NCBI RefSeq assembly: GCF_004114695.1
Contig: NZ_CP035310.1
Coordinates: 1,843,501-1,907,500 of the forward strand
Length of the DNA stretch: 64,000 nucleotides
Origin: Erythrobacter sp. HKB08
GTDB taxonomy: Bacteria; Pseudomonadota; Alphaproteobacteria; Sphingomonadales; Sphingomonadaceae
Reading direction: 5' to 3'
The notes under the pieces are model-generated. The model saw only the letters and a list, made by a program, of their open reading frames with translations. It did no database searches and was not told where the DNA came from. Numbering within the stretch: the stretch's first letter is position 1; the number at the start of each line of letters is the position of its first letter. This document shows positions 42,823 through 51,417 of this stretch, one piece after another. The position numbers and the translations under genes were made by a program.

Positions 42823-44685
42823 ATGACCGACTTTCTCGTAATCGCCTTCACCATCCTCGCTGCCGGCGTCATCGCGGTGCCTATCGCGACGCGCCTGGGG
42901 CTCGGATCGGTACTGGGTTACCTGCTCGCGGGCATGGCGATCAGCCCGCTGCTGATCACACTCGACGTCGATATCGAACAGCTGCAAGTCTTCGCCGAAT
43001 TCGGCGTCGTGATGATGCTGTTCCTCGTCGGCCTCGAGCTCGAGCCGCGCAAGCTGTGGGAGATGCGAAACCGCCTCCTCGGTCTTGGCGGAGGACAGGT
43101 GCTGCTGACGACGCTGGTCCTGACCGGGATCGCGCTGCTCAATGACAATCCGTGGCAAACCGCAGTAGCGATCGGGCTTGTCCTCGCGCTCTCGTCGACC
43201 GCGATCATCGTGCAGACACTGAACGAGAAGGGCCTCCTGAAAAGCGAGGGCGGGGAGGCGAGTTTTTCTGTCCTTCTGTTCCAGGATGTCGCGGTCATCC
43301 CGATCCTCGCGATCCTGCCGCTTCTCGCCCTGCCGGAACTGGCTGCGGCAGGCGCAGGCCATGGCGAGGGGGCACATGGCCATGGCGGCGGCTTCTCGCT
43401 CACCGAGGGCTTGCCTGCATGGCTTGCAGCCATCGTTACCGTCGGTGCGGTCGCGGCGGTGGCGCTGATCGGAAACTACCTGACCCGGCCGATCTTCCGG
43501 TTCATCTCCGGCGCCGACCTGCGCGAGCTCTTCACGGCGGTAGCCCTTGCGTTCGTGATCGGCATTGCGCTGCTCATGAGCGCAGTCGGTCTGTCGCCGG
43601 CCCTCGGAACCTTCATCGCCGGCGTGGTGCTTGCGAACAGCGAATATCGCCACGAACTGGAATCCGACGTCGAGCCGTTCAAGGGCCTGTTGCTCGGCCT
43701 GTTCTTCATCACCGTCGGTGCGGGCATCGACTTCGTGCTGGCCTTCGAGCGCGCCGGAGAGGTCGTGTTCTGGGCGGCCGTCATTATTGCCACCAAGGTC
43801 CTGATCCTCCTCGGCATCGCGAAGTTCGCAGGCATCAAGCGGCAGGCGAAGTGGCTGTTCTCGCTCAGCCTCGCGCAGGCTGGCGAGTTCGCATTTGTCC
43901 TGATCGCTTTCGCCGTCGCCAACGCTGTGTTCGATACCGAACTGGCCGACCTCTTGCTGCTGATCGTGGCGCTGACCATGCTTGTCACGCCGCTGCTCTT
44001 CATCTTCTACGACAAGGTCATCGCGCGCCTGTACTGCAAGGGGCAGGAGCGCGAGCCCGATACGATCGACGAAGAGAATTCGGTGATCATCGCCGGGCGA
44101 GGGCGTATCGGCGGGATCGTCGATCGCATCCTGCAGGCGGCGGGCTATTCGACCACCGTCATCGACTACGATTCCAAGCATCTCGAGGTTGTCAGGAAGC
44201 TCGGCTACCGGACCTACTTCGGCGACGCGACGCGTCCGGACCTGCTGCATTCGGCGGGCATCGCGCAGGCAAAGATCCTAATCGTGGCGCTCGATGAGCG
44301 TGAGCAGATCGACAAGCTGGTGAAATACGCGATTGCCAATTTCCCGAACCTGCATGTCACTGCGAGGGCGATCGACCGGAACCATGTGTTCGACCTGTGG
44401 TCCTACGGTTGCCGCGACATCATTCGCGAGACCTACGACAGCTCGCTTCGTATGGGCCGCTCGGCGCTCGAAGCGCTCGGAATCGACCGCCAGCGCGCGC
44501 AGGCGATGACCGATGCATTCGAGGAAATGGATCGCAGCTCCATGCGCGAGGTCGCCGACGTCTATCGGATCGACGTGCCCTTCGACGAGAACGAGGCGCT
44601 GATGGAGCGGGTGAAAGAGCTTCGGTCGAAGTGGGACCCGGTGTTGCGGGACCAGATGGACGAAATTCTCAAGCGGGGACATTGA
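42823..44685 (+). CDS. CPA2 family cation:proton antiporter with RCK domain
   Basis: A 620-residue KefB/KefC-like membrane protein. About twelve helices make up the Na+/H+-exchanger domain (FAEFGVVMMLFLVGLELEPR, LALSSTAIIVQTL, GTFIAGVVLANSEYRHELES). The C-terminal TrkA-N/RCK domain begins near residue 416 (SVIIAGRGRIGGIVDRIL), binds nucleotide and gates transport. A short histidine-rich loop, H180/H185/H187 in AGHGEGAHGHGG, might sense metal or pH. Potassium efflux during stress is the usual role. Confidence 0.9.
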   Translation: MTDFLVIAFTILAAGVIAVPIATRLGLGSVLGYLLAGMAISPLLITLDVDIEQLQVFAEFGVVMMLFLVGLELEPRKLWEMRNRLLGLGGGQVLLTTLVLTGIALLNDNPWQTAVAIGLVLALSSTAIIVQTLNEKGLLKSEGGEASFSVLLFQDVAVIPILAILPLLALPELAAAGAGHGEGAHGHGGGFSLTEGLPAWLAAIVTVGAVAAVALIGNYLTRPIFRFISGADLRELFTAVALAFVIGIALLMSAVGLSPALGTFIAGVVLANSEYRHELESDVEPFKGLLLGLFFITVGAGIDFVLAFERAGEVVFWAAVIIATKVLILLGIAKFAGIKRQAKWLFSLSLAQAGEFAFVLIAFAVANAVFDTELADLLLLIVALTMLVTPLLFIFYDKVIARLYCKGQEREPDTIDEENSVIIAGRGRIGGIVDRILQAAGYSTTVIDYDSKHLEVVRKLGYRTYFGDATRPDLLHSAGIAQAKILIVALDEREQIDKLVKYAIANFPNLHVTARAIDRNHVFDLWSYGCRDIIRETYDSSLRMGRSALEALGIDRQRAQAMTDAFEEMDRSSMREVADVYRIDVPFDENEALMERVKELRSKWDPVLRDQMDEILKRGH

Positions 44686-44687
44686 GC

Positions 44688-45605
44688 ATGGCAAAGGGCA
44701 CGCACGACTTCGAAGCCGATCCGCGCAACGAGACGATCCTGATCAATGTGAACGGCGATCTCGTTCCGCGGGCCGAAGCGATGGTTTCCGTCTTCGACAG
44801 CGGCTTCATGCTCGGTGACGGGGTGTGGGAGGGGCTGCGGCTGCACCTTGGACGCCTTGCTTTCCTCGATGAACATCTCGACCGGCTGTACGAAGGCGCG
44901 AAGGCCATCGCGATGGATATCGGCCTGACGCGCGAGGAGCTGACCACCCGGCTCGAGGAAACGATCGATGCGAACGGCATGCGCGATCAGGAGGGTGTGC
45001 ATATCCGCCTGATGGTGACGCGAGGCATCCGCTCGACGCCTTATCAGGACCCGCGGGTGGTTATCTCGCCAGCAACAATCGTCATCATCCCGGAGTATAA
45101 ATCTGCGCTTCCGTCGACGATTGAGCAGGGCATCCGCCTCTTCACAGTCCACGTGCGACGCGGCGATCCGGCGGTTCAGGACCAGAAGCTCAACTCGCAT
45201 TCGAAGCTCAATTGCATCACCGCCTGCATCCAGGCCGCGCAGGCCGGAGCCGACGAGGCGCTCATGCTCGATCCGCACGGCTTCGTGGCGACTTGTAATT
45301 CGACGCACTTCTTCATCGTGCGCAAGGGCGAGGTTTGGACCAGCAGCGGGGACTACTGCCTCGGCGGCATTACCCGCGCCAACGTCATCCGCATCTGCCG
45401 AGAGAACGACATTCCCGTGTTCGAGAAGAACTTCTCGCTCACCGATGTCTATGGCGCGGACGAGGCTTTCGTCACCGGAACCTTCGCCGGTGTCGTTCCG
45501 GTAACCGAGGTCGATGGCCGCAAGCTGACCGATGCGCGGGGCCCGATGGTCGAGCGACTTCAGGGACTCTACAGAGCGCTGATGGATCGGGACGCGGCGG
45601 CATGA
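44688..45605 (+). CDS. Class IV PLP aminotransferase
   Basis: A 305-residue fold-type IV aminotransferase (branched-chain or D-amino acid aminotransferase, or aminodeoxychorismate lyase group). VSVFDSGFMLGDGVWEGLRL, GVHIRLMVTRG and the PLP lysine K173 in HSKLNC support this, and GFVATCNSTHFFIV corresponds to the cofactor phosphate region (E.S.SNIF in relatives). The exact substrate cannot be assigned. It begins two bases after the antiporter stop and overlaps the sulfotransferase-like gene as ATGA. Confidence 0.85.
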   Translation: MAKGTHDFEADPRNETILINVNGDLVPRAEAMVSVFDSGFMLGDGVWEGLRLHLGRLAFLDEHLDRLYEGAKAIAMDIGLTREELTTRLEETIDANGMRDQEGVHIRLMVTRGIRSTPYQDPRVVISPATIVIIPEYKSALPSTIEQGIRLFTVHVRRGDPAVQDQKLNSHSKLNCITACIQAAQAGADEALMLDPHGFVATCNSTHFFIVRKGEVWTSSGDYCLGGITRANVIRICRENDIPVFEKNFSLTDVYGADEAFVTGTFAGVVPVTEVDGRKLTDARGPMVERLQGLYRALMDRDAAA

Positions 45606-46327
45606 CCATCCGCATCGCCATGTGGTCGGGACCGCGCAATATCTCGACCGCGATGATGCGCAGCTTCGGGGCGAGGGCGGACTGTGCGGTATCCGACGAA
45701 CCGTTCTACGGCGCCTTCCTGAAGACCTCGGGCGAGCAGCATCCGATGACCGAAGAGACAATCGCGTCGATGGATTGCGACTGGAACTCGGTCTTGCATA
45801 CCCAGTCGGGGGATCCACCGGGCGGCGAGCCGGTCTGGTATCAAAAGCACATGCCGCACCACATGGTCGGCCCAATCTCCATCCGCGACATGGCCGACCA
45901 CCGTCACGCCTTTCTCATCCGGGCACCCGAACGCGTCGTGGCGAGCTACCGTGCCAAGAACGAACTGCGCGAAGCAGAAATGCTCGGCTTTGCGAAGATG
46001 CGCGAATATTTCGATTACGAATGCGAGCGTTCGGGGAGAACGCCTCCTGTGGTCGATAGCGACGACATTTTGCGCGATCCTGCCGGGGTGCTTTCGAAGC
46101 TCTGCGAAGCGCTCGGCATCGAATGGGACGATGCGATGCTGTCCTGGACAAAAGGCCCGCATCCGGAAGACGGCATCTGGGGAAAGCACTGGTACGACAA
46201 GGTCAATTCTTCGACCGGTTTCGGCCCGCCTCCGGGAGAGCTGCCTGAGCTCCGAGGAGAATACGCCGAAGTGGCCGAGCAATGCCGCGCGGATTACGAT
46301 GCCATGCGGGCATTCCGCATTCGCTGA
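45602..46327 (+). CDS. Sulfotransferase-like P-loop protein
   Basis: A 241-residue protein with the fold of sulfotransferases. It starts with MTIRIAMWSGPRNISTAMMR, which resembles the 5'-phosphosulfate binding loop. LIRAPERVVASYRAKNE and VVDSDDILRDPAGVLSKLCE match later conserved regions. Close relatives are often annotated as branched-chain aminotransferase-like or sulfotransferase family proteins because they occur next to or fused with an aminotransferase, as here (ATGA overlap with the preceding gene). Substrate and true reaction are unknown. Confidence 0.75.
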   Translation: MTIRIAMWSGPRNISTAMMRSFGARADCAVSDEPFYGAFLKTSGEQHPMTEETIASMDCDWNSVLHTQSGDPPGGEPVWYQKHMPHHMVGPISIRDMADHRHAFLIRAPERVVASYRAKNELREAEMLGFAKMREYFDYECERSGRTPPVVDSDDILRDPAGVLSKLCEALGIEWDDAMLSWTKGPHPEDGIWGKHWYDKVNSSTGFGPPPGELPELRGEYAEVAEQCRADYDAMRAFRIR

Positions 46328-46345
46328 TCGCAACGGTTTAGGGCT

Positions 46346-46435
46346 TGGCGGACAGGGTGGGATTCGAACCCACGAAGGGCTTGCACCCTTGCCGGTTTTC
46401 AAGACCGGTGCATTCAACCGCTCTGCCACCTGTCC
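46346..46435 (-). tRNA. tRNA-Ser(TGA)
   Basis: On the minus strand the acceptor stem is GGACAGG (46435-46429) paired with CCTGTCC (46356-46350), then discriminator G and an encoded CCA (46348-46346). The anticodon loop CTTGAAA contains TGA (reading UCA codons), flanked by a 5-base stem CCGGT/ACCGG. A long variable arm typical of serine tRNA and the T arm GTGGG-TTCGAAT-CCCAC follow. Length 90 bases including CCA. Confidence 0.97.
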
Positions 46436-46562
46436 GCTGACCGGGCTCGCTAATCGTCTTGCCCTGTCTTGTCACGCCTTTCCGCGCGGATTTCGCGCCC
46501 AACTGAACGAGCCTTTGGCGAATTGTGTTTAAGCGCCACGCCGCTTGTGGCACATTGACGTC

Positions 46563-47576
46563 ATGAGGAAATTCAAGGTCGCGCTTCTCGCTTTCGCCGC
46601 ATTTCTGGTCGCTTCACCGGCAACCGCACAGGACTTGTCCTTCGATGCCTACCTGCAATTGGTGATCGCCAAGGCGCGTGCGGAAGGGGTGAGTGAGAGC
46701 ACCATTCGCCGCATGACCGAAGGCCTGACGCCCAACCCGCGCGTGATCCAGCTCGACCGCGCACAACCGGGCACGCCGACCAGCAGCGGTTACCCAGCGA
46801 TGGCCCCCTATATCCGGACCCATGTGAACCCGACGCGGATCGCCCGCGGCCGGGACATGTATTCGGCTACGCGCGGACTGCACGCAGGGATCGAGGCGGA
46901 ATACGGCGTGCCGGTCGAAGTGCTCATGGCGATCTGGGGACACGAGACGAATTACGGTGGCTACAAGGGCGACTTCGACCTCGCGCGCTCGCTTGCAACG
47001 CTGGCCTGGGAAGGGCGCCGCCGCGAACTTTTCGAGAGCGAATTCATCGCCTTGCTCAAGGTTGCTGACAAGGGATACTCGCGCAACCAGCTGGTCGGAA
47101 GCTGGGCAGGGGCATTCGGCAATCCGCAATTCCTGCCGAGCGTGTACCTGCGCCTCGCCACCGATGGCGACGGCGACGGGCGGGCCGACATCTTCAACAA
47201 CCGCGCCGATACGCTCGCCTCTATCGCACGCTATTTCCGCGACAGCGGATGGCGGGCGGGCCAGCCATGGGGTGTTCGGGCGACCGTGCCGGCTGGCTTC
47301 AACTGGTCGGCTGTCGAAAGCGAGGTCGTCGCCCCCGTCTGTCCGCGCGTGCACGAGCGGCACAGCCAGTGGAAGACCGTTGCCGAATGGCGCGAACTCG
47401 GCGTTCAGCCGCAGCGTTATCTTGCGCCCGACGCGATGGCTTCGCTGTTCCAGCCCGACGGGGCGGGGGAGCCGGCATGGCTCTTAACCGCAAATTATAG
47501 GGTTATCCTCGAATATAACTGCTCGAACTACTACGCGATGAGTGTGGGGTTACTTGCAGATGAGATTGCCCAGTGA
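46563..47576 (+). CDS. mltB: Lytic murein transglycosylase, MltB family
   Basis: A 337-residue periplasmic enzyme that cleaves peptidoglycan to 1,6-anhydromuropeptides. The signal peptide is MRKFKVALLAFAAFLVASPA, cleaved near ATAQD. The catalytic glutamate is E128 in LMAIWGHETNYGGY, and AGAFGNPQFLPSVYLRLATD is the characteristic MltB stretch. The C-terminal 70 residues extend the family domain. ATG 46563 is chosen over an ATG six codons upstream because it begins the signal peptide. It overlaps the rlpA-like gene by 17 bases. Confidence 0.9.
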   Translation: MRKFKVALLAFAAFLVASPATAQDLSFDAYLQLVIAKARAEGVSESTIRRMTEGLTPNPRVIQLDRAQPGTPTSSGYPAMAPYIRTHVNPTRIARGRDMYSATRGLHAGIEAEYGVPVEVLMAIWGHETNYGGYKGDFDLARSLATLAWEGRRRELFESEFIALLKVADKGYSRNQLVGSWAGAFGNPQFLPSVYLRLATDGDGDGRADIFNNRADTLASIARYFRDSGWRAGQPWGVRATVPAGFNWSAVESEVVAPVCPRVHERHSQWKTVAEWRELGVQPQRYLAPDAMASLFQPDGAGEPAWLLTANYRVILEYNCSNYYAMSVGLLADEIAQ

Positions 47577-48642
47577 TTACCGGTTTCGCCTCGCCATAGT
47601 CGGCGGAACGCTTGCGCTAGCCGCCTGCTCGGGCGGAATGAGCGCGTCCTACGACCCCGCACCGGTGCGCGCGACCAGCGGGCCGGAAGCCGATTATCCG
47701 GTCGTGGTCGGCGAACCGTTTACCGTGGACGGTAAGCTATATACGCCGAGCAACAGCCTCAATTACGACGAGGTGGGCTTCGCAGCGCTGGAACGTGACA
47801 GCTTCGCCGGCGTGACGGTCGCGCACAAGACGCTTCCGATGCCGAGCTATGTCGAAATCACTGCACTCGACAGCGGCAAGACCATCCTTGCCCGCGTGGA
47901 GCGACGCGGTCCGATGACCTCGAGCCGCGTGGTCGCCCTGTCACAAGGGGCTGCAAGCCAGCTTGGAGTAGCCGAAGGTGCACCGGTTCGCGTTCGCCGT
48001 GTCAACGCGCCGGAGATCGACAGGGCCAAATTGCGCTCAGGGGAAGCAGCACCCGACCGGATGGAGACGCCGAGCTCGTTGCTCACGGTTCTCAAGCGCA
48101 ACCTTCCCGAGAGCGGTTCGGCCAACCTGCTGCCGTCAAAAGCGGCGGAACAGGTCGAAGCACCGCAGCTTGCCGAGCAGGCCGTGGAGCTTCCGGAAGT
48201 CGCAACGGTCGTTGGGGAGCAGGCGGAAACCGCACCTGTCGAAATCGCACAGGTCGAACCTCAGGCGGAAGTTGAAGCAACACCTGTTACATTCGACGAC
48301 GCATTTGCCGTCGCCGAGGTGCAACCTGTTCATTTCGTCGAAGAACCGCTCGTCCAACCGGTTGAAGCTGCGAGGGCTGTCGCGGCCAGCACTGCAACTG
48401 CAGACGAGGTTCCAGCTTCCGAAGCCGAAGCCGACGGAAATTTCGTCGTCCAGGCCGCTGCTTTCGCCAGCAAGGACAACGCGACGCGCGCGGCAGAAGC
48501 GATCGGCGGTTTCGTGGAAACCAGCGGGCGCTTCCACCGCGTCCGGATCGGCCCTTTCACCAGTCGTGGACAGGCCGAAGCCGCGCTCGCCAAGGCACGT
48601 GCTGCCGGTTATAGCGACGCAAGAGTTTTCACCCTGGGTTAG
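47560..48642 (+). CDS. rlpA: RlpA-like lipoprotein with SPOR domain
   Basis: A 360-residue outer-membrane lipoprotein. The lipobox is LALAAC at the end of the signal. A double-psi beta-barrel domain resembles RlpA (VAHKTLPMPSYVEITALDSG), followed by a Val/Glu/Pro-rich linker and a SPOR domain at the C-terminus (GNFVVQAAAFASKDNATRAA, FHRVRIGPFTSRGQAEAALA) that binds septal denuded glycan. The segment holding the lytic-transglycosylase residues of RlpA appears shortened, and the conserved NDRGP reads ERRGP, so enzymatic activity is doubtful (see findings). Confidence 0.82.
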   Translation: MRLPSDYRFRLAIVGGTLALAACSGGMSASYDPAPVRATSGPEADYPVVVGEPFTVDGKLYTPSNSLNYDEVGFAALERDSFAGVTVAHKTLPMPSYVEITALDSGKTILARVERRGPMTSSRVVALSQGAASQLGVAEGAPVRVRRVNAPEIDRAKLRSGEAAPDRMETPSSLLTVLKRNLPESGSANLLPSKAAEQVEAPQLAEQAVELPEVATVVGEQAETAPVEIAQVEPQAEVEATPVTFDDAFAVAEVQPVHFVEEPLVQPVEAARAVAASTATADEVPASEAEADGNFVVQAAAFASKDNATRAAEAIGGFVETSGRFHRVRIGPFTSRGQAEAALAKARAAGYSDARVFTLG

Positions 48643-48674
48643 AGCGCCGGTATCTCCGGCGAGGAGCCGGTAAG

Positions 48675-49826
48675 ATCCGCAAGACCGTCCTGATTGCATC
48701 GCTTGCCGCGCTGGTTTCTGGCGCATCGATCGCCGGTGCGCAGGACACATCGGCGCCCGATCTGGCGGACGTGCCTGTTGTCCTGCTGGCCGATGCCAAT
48801 ACCGGACAGGTGCTGGCCGAGAGGCGCAGCACCCACCGCTTCATTCCTGCGTCCGTTACCAAGGTGATGACGCTCTTCCTTGCTTTCGAGCTGATGGCTG
48901 ACGGGAAGCTCGATCCCGCCCAGGAAATCACCATGCGCCCCGAAACCCACGAAGAGTGGTTTCGCAAGGGATCGAGCATGTTCATCGAGGAAGGGCAGGC
49001 AGTCCCGCTCGATACGATCCTGCAAGGAATCGCTGCCGTGTCGGCGAACGATGGCAGCGTCGCGCTTGCCGAAGCTGCCGGGGGTTCGATCCTGGGCTGG
49101 ACGGTCATGATGAACGAGAAGGCCCGCGAGATCGGCATGACCGATAGTCATTTCGCGACGCCCAATGGTTGGCCCGATGGCGGCAAGACTTTCACCAGCG
49201 CGCGCGACCTCGAAATCTTAGCCCGCGAAATGATCAGGCGGCATCCGGACAAATATGCGCGGTACATCGGGCTGAATGGTCTGGACTTCAACGGGATCGC
49301 CCAGGCGAACCGCGATCCGATCACGCGCCGTGTCGAAGGCGCGGACGGCATCAAGACTGGATATACTCGCCACGCCGGGCACTCGTTTCTCGGCAGTGCG
49401 GAACGCGACGGAACGCGGCTGATCATGGTCGTGGCCGGAGCCGACGACTACCTCATTCGCGGCGACCTCTCCCGCCAACTGATCGACTGGGGCTTCGAGG
49501 GCTTCGATCGGATGACCCTGTTTCCGGCAGGCCGTGAGGTCGGCACCGCGCAGGTGCAGGACGGTTCGCTCGACACGGTGGGGCTGGTCACGATGCAGCC
49601 CGTCCGCGTCGCCATCCCGAAAGGTTCGACCGCGTCGCCCGAGCTTTCGATCCAATATCGTGGCCCCCTGCGTGCTCCGCTCGCCGATGGTAGCGAAGTG
49701 GCGCAGCTGGTCGTGACGATCGAAGGTATGGCACCAGTCTCCTTCCCTCTGACCGTCGAAACCGAGGTCGAGAAGGCAGGCGTGTTCACCCGGATCCGTC
49801 ACGGCATTACGAGCTGGTTCTCGTGA
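48675..49826 (+). CDS. dacF: D-alanyl-D-alanine carboxypeptidase (PBP5/6 type)
   Basis: Removes terminal D-Ala from peptidoglycan stem peptides. The catalytic motifs are S60-V-T-K63 (FIPASVTKVM), SAND for SxN, and GIKTGYT for KTG; the C-terminal PBP5 domain and amphipathic anchor follow. From the GTG at 48771 the protein would lack a signal. Upstream in the same frame a perfect signal peptide (RKTVLIASLAALVSGASIAG, cut near AGAQD) begins at ATC 48675, eight bases after the ribosome site AGGAG (48662-48666). No ATG, GTG or TTG precedes it. I therefore annotate 383 residues with an apparent ATC start. Confidence 0.85.
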   Translation: MRKTVLIASLAALVSGASIAGAQDTSAPDLADVPVVLLADANTGQVLAERRSTHRFIPASVTKVMTLFLAFELMADGKLDPAQEITMRPETHEEWFRKGSSMFIEEGQAVPLDTILQGIAAVSANDGSVALAEAAGGSILGWTVMMNEKAREIGMTDSHFATPNGWPDGGKTFTSARDLEILAREMIRRHPDKYARYIGLNGLDFNGIAQANRDPITRRVEGADGIKTGYTRHAGHSFLGSAERDGTRLIMVVAGADDYLIRGDLSRQLIDWGFEGFDRMTLFPAGREVGTAQVQDGSLDTVGLVTMQPVRVAIPKGSTASPELSIQYRGPLRAPLADGSEVAQLVVTIEGMAPVSFPLTVETEVEKAGVFTRIRHGITSWFS

Positions 49827-50461
49827 AGCGCGGGAAGTTCATTGCGCTCGAAGGCGGCGAAGGCACCGGCAAGTCGACGCAGGCGCGCAAGCTTGCAGAA
49901 GCGCTCGAGAACGCGGGGCACGAAGTCGTCACGACAAGGGAACCTGGCGGCACGCCGGGTGCGGAGGCGATCCGCTCGCTCCTGCTCGATCCACCGGGGG
50001 AGGGGTGGGGGCCGAAGGCTGAAGCCCTGCTCTTCGCCGCTGCACGTTCCGACCATGTCGAGAGGCTTATCCTGCCATCGCTCGACGCAGGGCGCTGGGT
50101 CGTATGCGACCGCTTCGTGGATTCGAGCCGCGCGTACCAAGGCTTCGCCGGCCAGCTCGGCGACGACAAGGTGCGGGCGCTTCATGCCGTCGGCTCGGAT
50201 GGTATCAGGCCCGATCTCGTGATCCTGATCGACGTGTCGCCCGACGAGATCGCGCGCAGGCTCAGCGTTCGGGACGCAGACGGAAGCGATGCGATCGGCG
50301 GGCGGAGCGCAGACTATCACTCGCGGGTCGCTGCGGCCTTTCGCCAGATGGCGGAAGAGGATGCGGCGGGTTTTGTCGTCGTCGACGGGAATGCGGGCGA
50401 AGAGACAGTCCACGCTCGCATCCTCGATGCGATTTCGGGCCGGTTCGGAGACAAGCTTTGA
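49823..50461 (+). CDS. tmk: Thymidylate kinase
   Basis: Phosphorylates dTMP to dTDP for DNA synthesis (212 residues). P-loop GGEGTGKST at about residues 11-19, the conserved TTREPGGTPGAEAIRSLL with the DR(E/P) region, VCDRFVDSSRAYQGFAG, and a C-terminal base-binding part. GTG 49823 overlaps the dacF stop as GTGA. It is first of the tmk-holB-metG-tatD-MBL set that is widely conserved. Confidence 0.95.
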   Translation: MKRGKFIALEGGEGTGKSTQARKLAEALENAGHEVVTTREPGGTPGAEAIRSLLLDPPGEGWGPKAEALLFAAARSDHVERLILPSLDAGRWVVCDRFVDSSRAYQGFAGQLGDDKVRALHAVGSDGIRPDLVILIDVSPDEIARRLSVRDADGSDAIGGRSADYHSRVAAAFRQMAEEDAAGFVVVDGNAGEETVHARILDAISGRFGDKL

Positions 50462-51417
50462 CCGCGAAATGGCATGACCGCGCGTGGCAGGAATGGCGCT
50501 CGGCCATGAACGGTCCGCGCATGCACCATGCGTGGTTGCTCGCGGGGAAGAAGGGCCTCGGCAAGACGGAATTCGCGCTCGCTGCGGCAGCCGAGCTGGT
50601 CGGGCACGGTCCGCTTGGGGATGACGAGCATCACCCCGACATCATCTACCTCGACCATCCTCCCAAGGACGACAAGGAAGATCGCAAGCGTGCCGAGGGG
50701 AAGCCTTACGAGCGTAAGCGGAACATCACCGTCTCGCAAATCCGCGCAATGCAGCAGCGCCTTACGACCCGCCCGACGCTCGGCGACAAGCGGGCGATCA
50801 TCATCGATCCGGCCGACGACATGGAGAAGGGCGCCTCTAACGCGCTTCTCAAGAGCCTGGAGGAACCGCCTGTCGGTACGGTCTTCCTGCTGGTGTCGCA
50901 CAAACCATCGCGCTTGCTGCCGACGATCCGCTCGCGGTGCCGCATGCTGCGCTTCAACGCCTTGGCTGACGAAGAGATCGAGCAATTGCTCAGAAACCAG
51001 GCGATGGATGCCGATGGCGGAACGCGCGTTGCAGCCACCATCGCCGCGAACGGTTCGCCCGGCGTGGCGCTCGATTTCGTCGAGCAGGACCTCGGCCGCT
51101 TCCTCGATCCGATGCGCCTGCTGCTGGAAAACGGCGACCCGGATTTCGCGCTTCGCGGCAAGCTGACGGAGGCTGTGGGTGCACGTCCGAAGCGTGAAAC
51201 GCTGGAGGCCGTCATCGACCTTGCGCGCTCGCTTTTGCTGGCCCAGGTCGCCGAAGCCGACCGCGCCTCGCAGGGCCGGATGATCGACGCACATGCGAAG
51301 CTGGTCGAACTCTCCGGCCAGGTCGCAACTTACAATTTCGACCCCGGCCTGCTCGTCGCGCAAATCGGGACCTTGCTTGCCTCTGCCGCGCCCGCTAGCG
51401 AGCGGGCCAATGTCTGA
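50458..51417 (+). CDS. holB: DNA polymerase III delta' subunit
   Basis: A 319-residue clamp-loader subunit of the AAA+ fold. HHAWLLAGKKGLGKTEFALA is Walker A-like, and GASNALLKSLEEPPVGTVFL and TIRSRCRMLRF are the sensor-1 and SRC motif regions of delta'. The zinc-binding cysteines found in many delta' proteins are not apparent. I chose TTG at 50458, overlapping the tmk stop as TTGA, because conserved sequence starts at WHDRAWQEWR. A longer frame within tmk is a shadow. It sits between tmk and metG as usual. Confidence 0.9.
   Translation: MTAKWHDRAWQEWRSAMNGPRMHHAWLLAGKKGLGKTEFALAAAAELVGHGPLGDDEHHPDIIYLDHPPKDDKEDRKRAEGKPYERKRNITVSQIRAMQQRLTTRPTLGDKRAIIIDPADDMEKGASNALLKSLEEPPVGTVFLLVSHKPSRLLPTIRSRCRMLRFNALADEEIEQLLRNQAMDADGGTRVAATIAANGSPGVALDFVEQDLGRFLDPMRLLLENGDPDFALRGKLTEAVGARPKRETLEAVIDLARSLLLAQVAEADRASQGRMIDAHAKLVELSGQVATYNFDPGLLVAQIGTLLASAAPASERANV

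Noticed and set aside
42577-44250. 557-residue minus-strand frame opposite lpdA and the antiporter
   Set aside because: Shadow of two strongly coding plus-strand genes; low-complexity acidic/basic composition.
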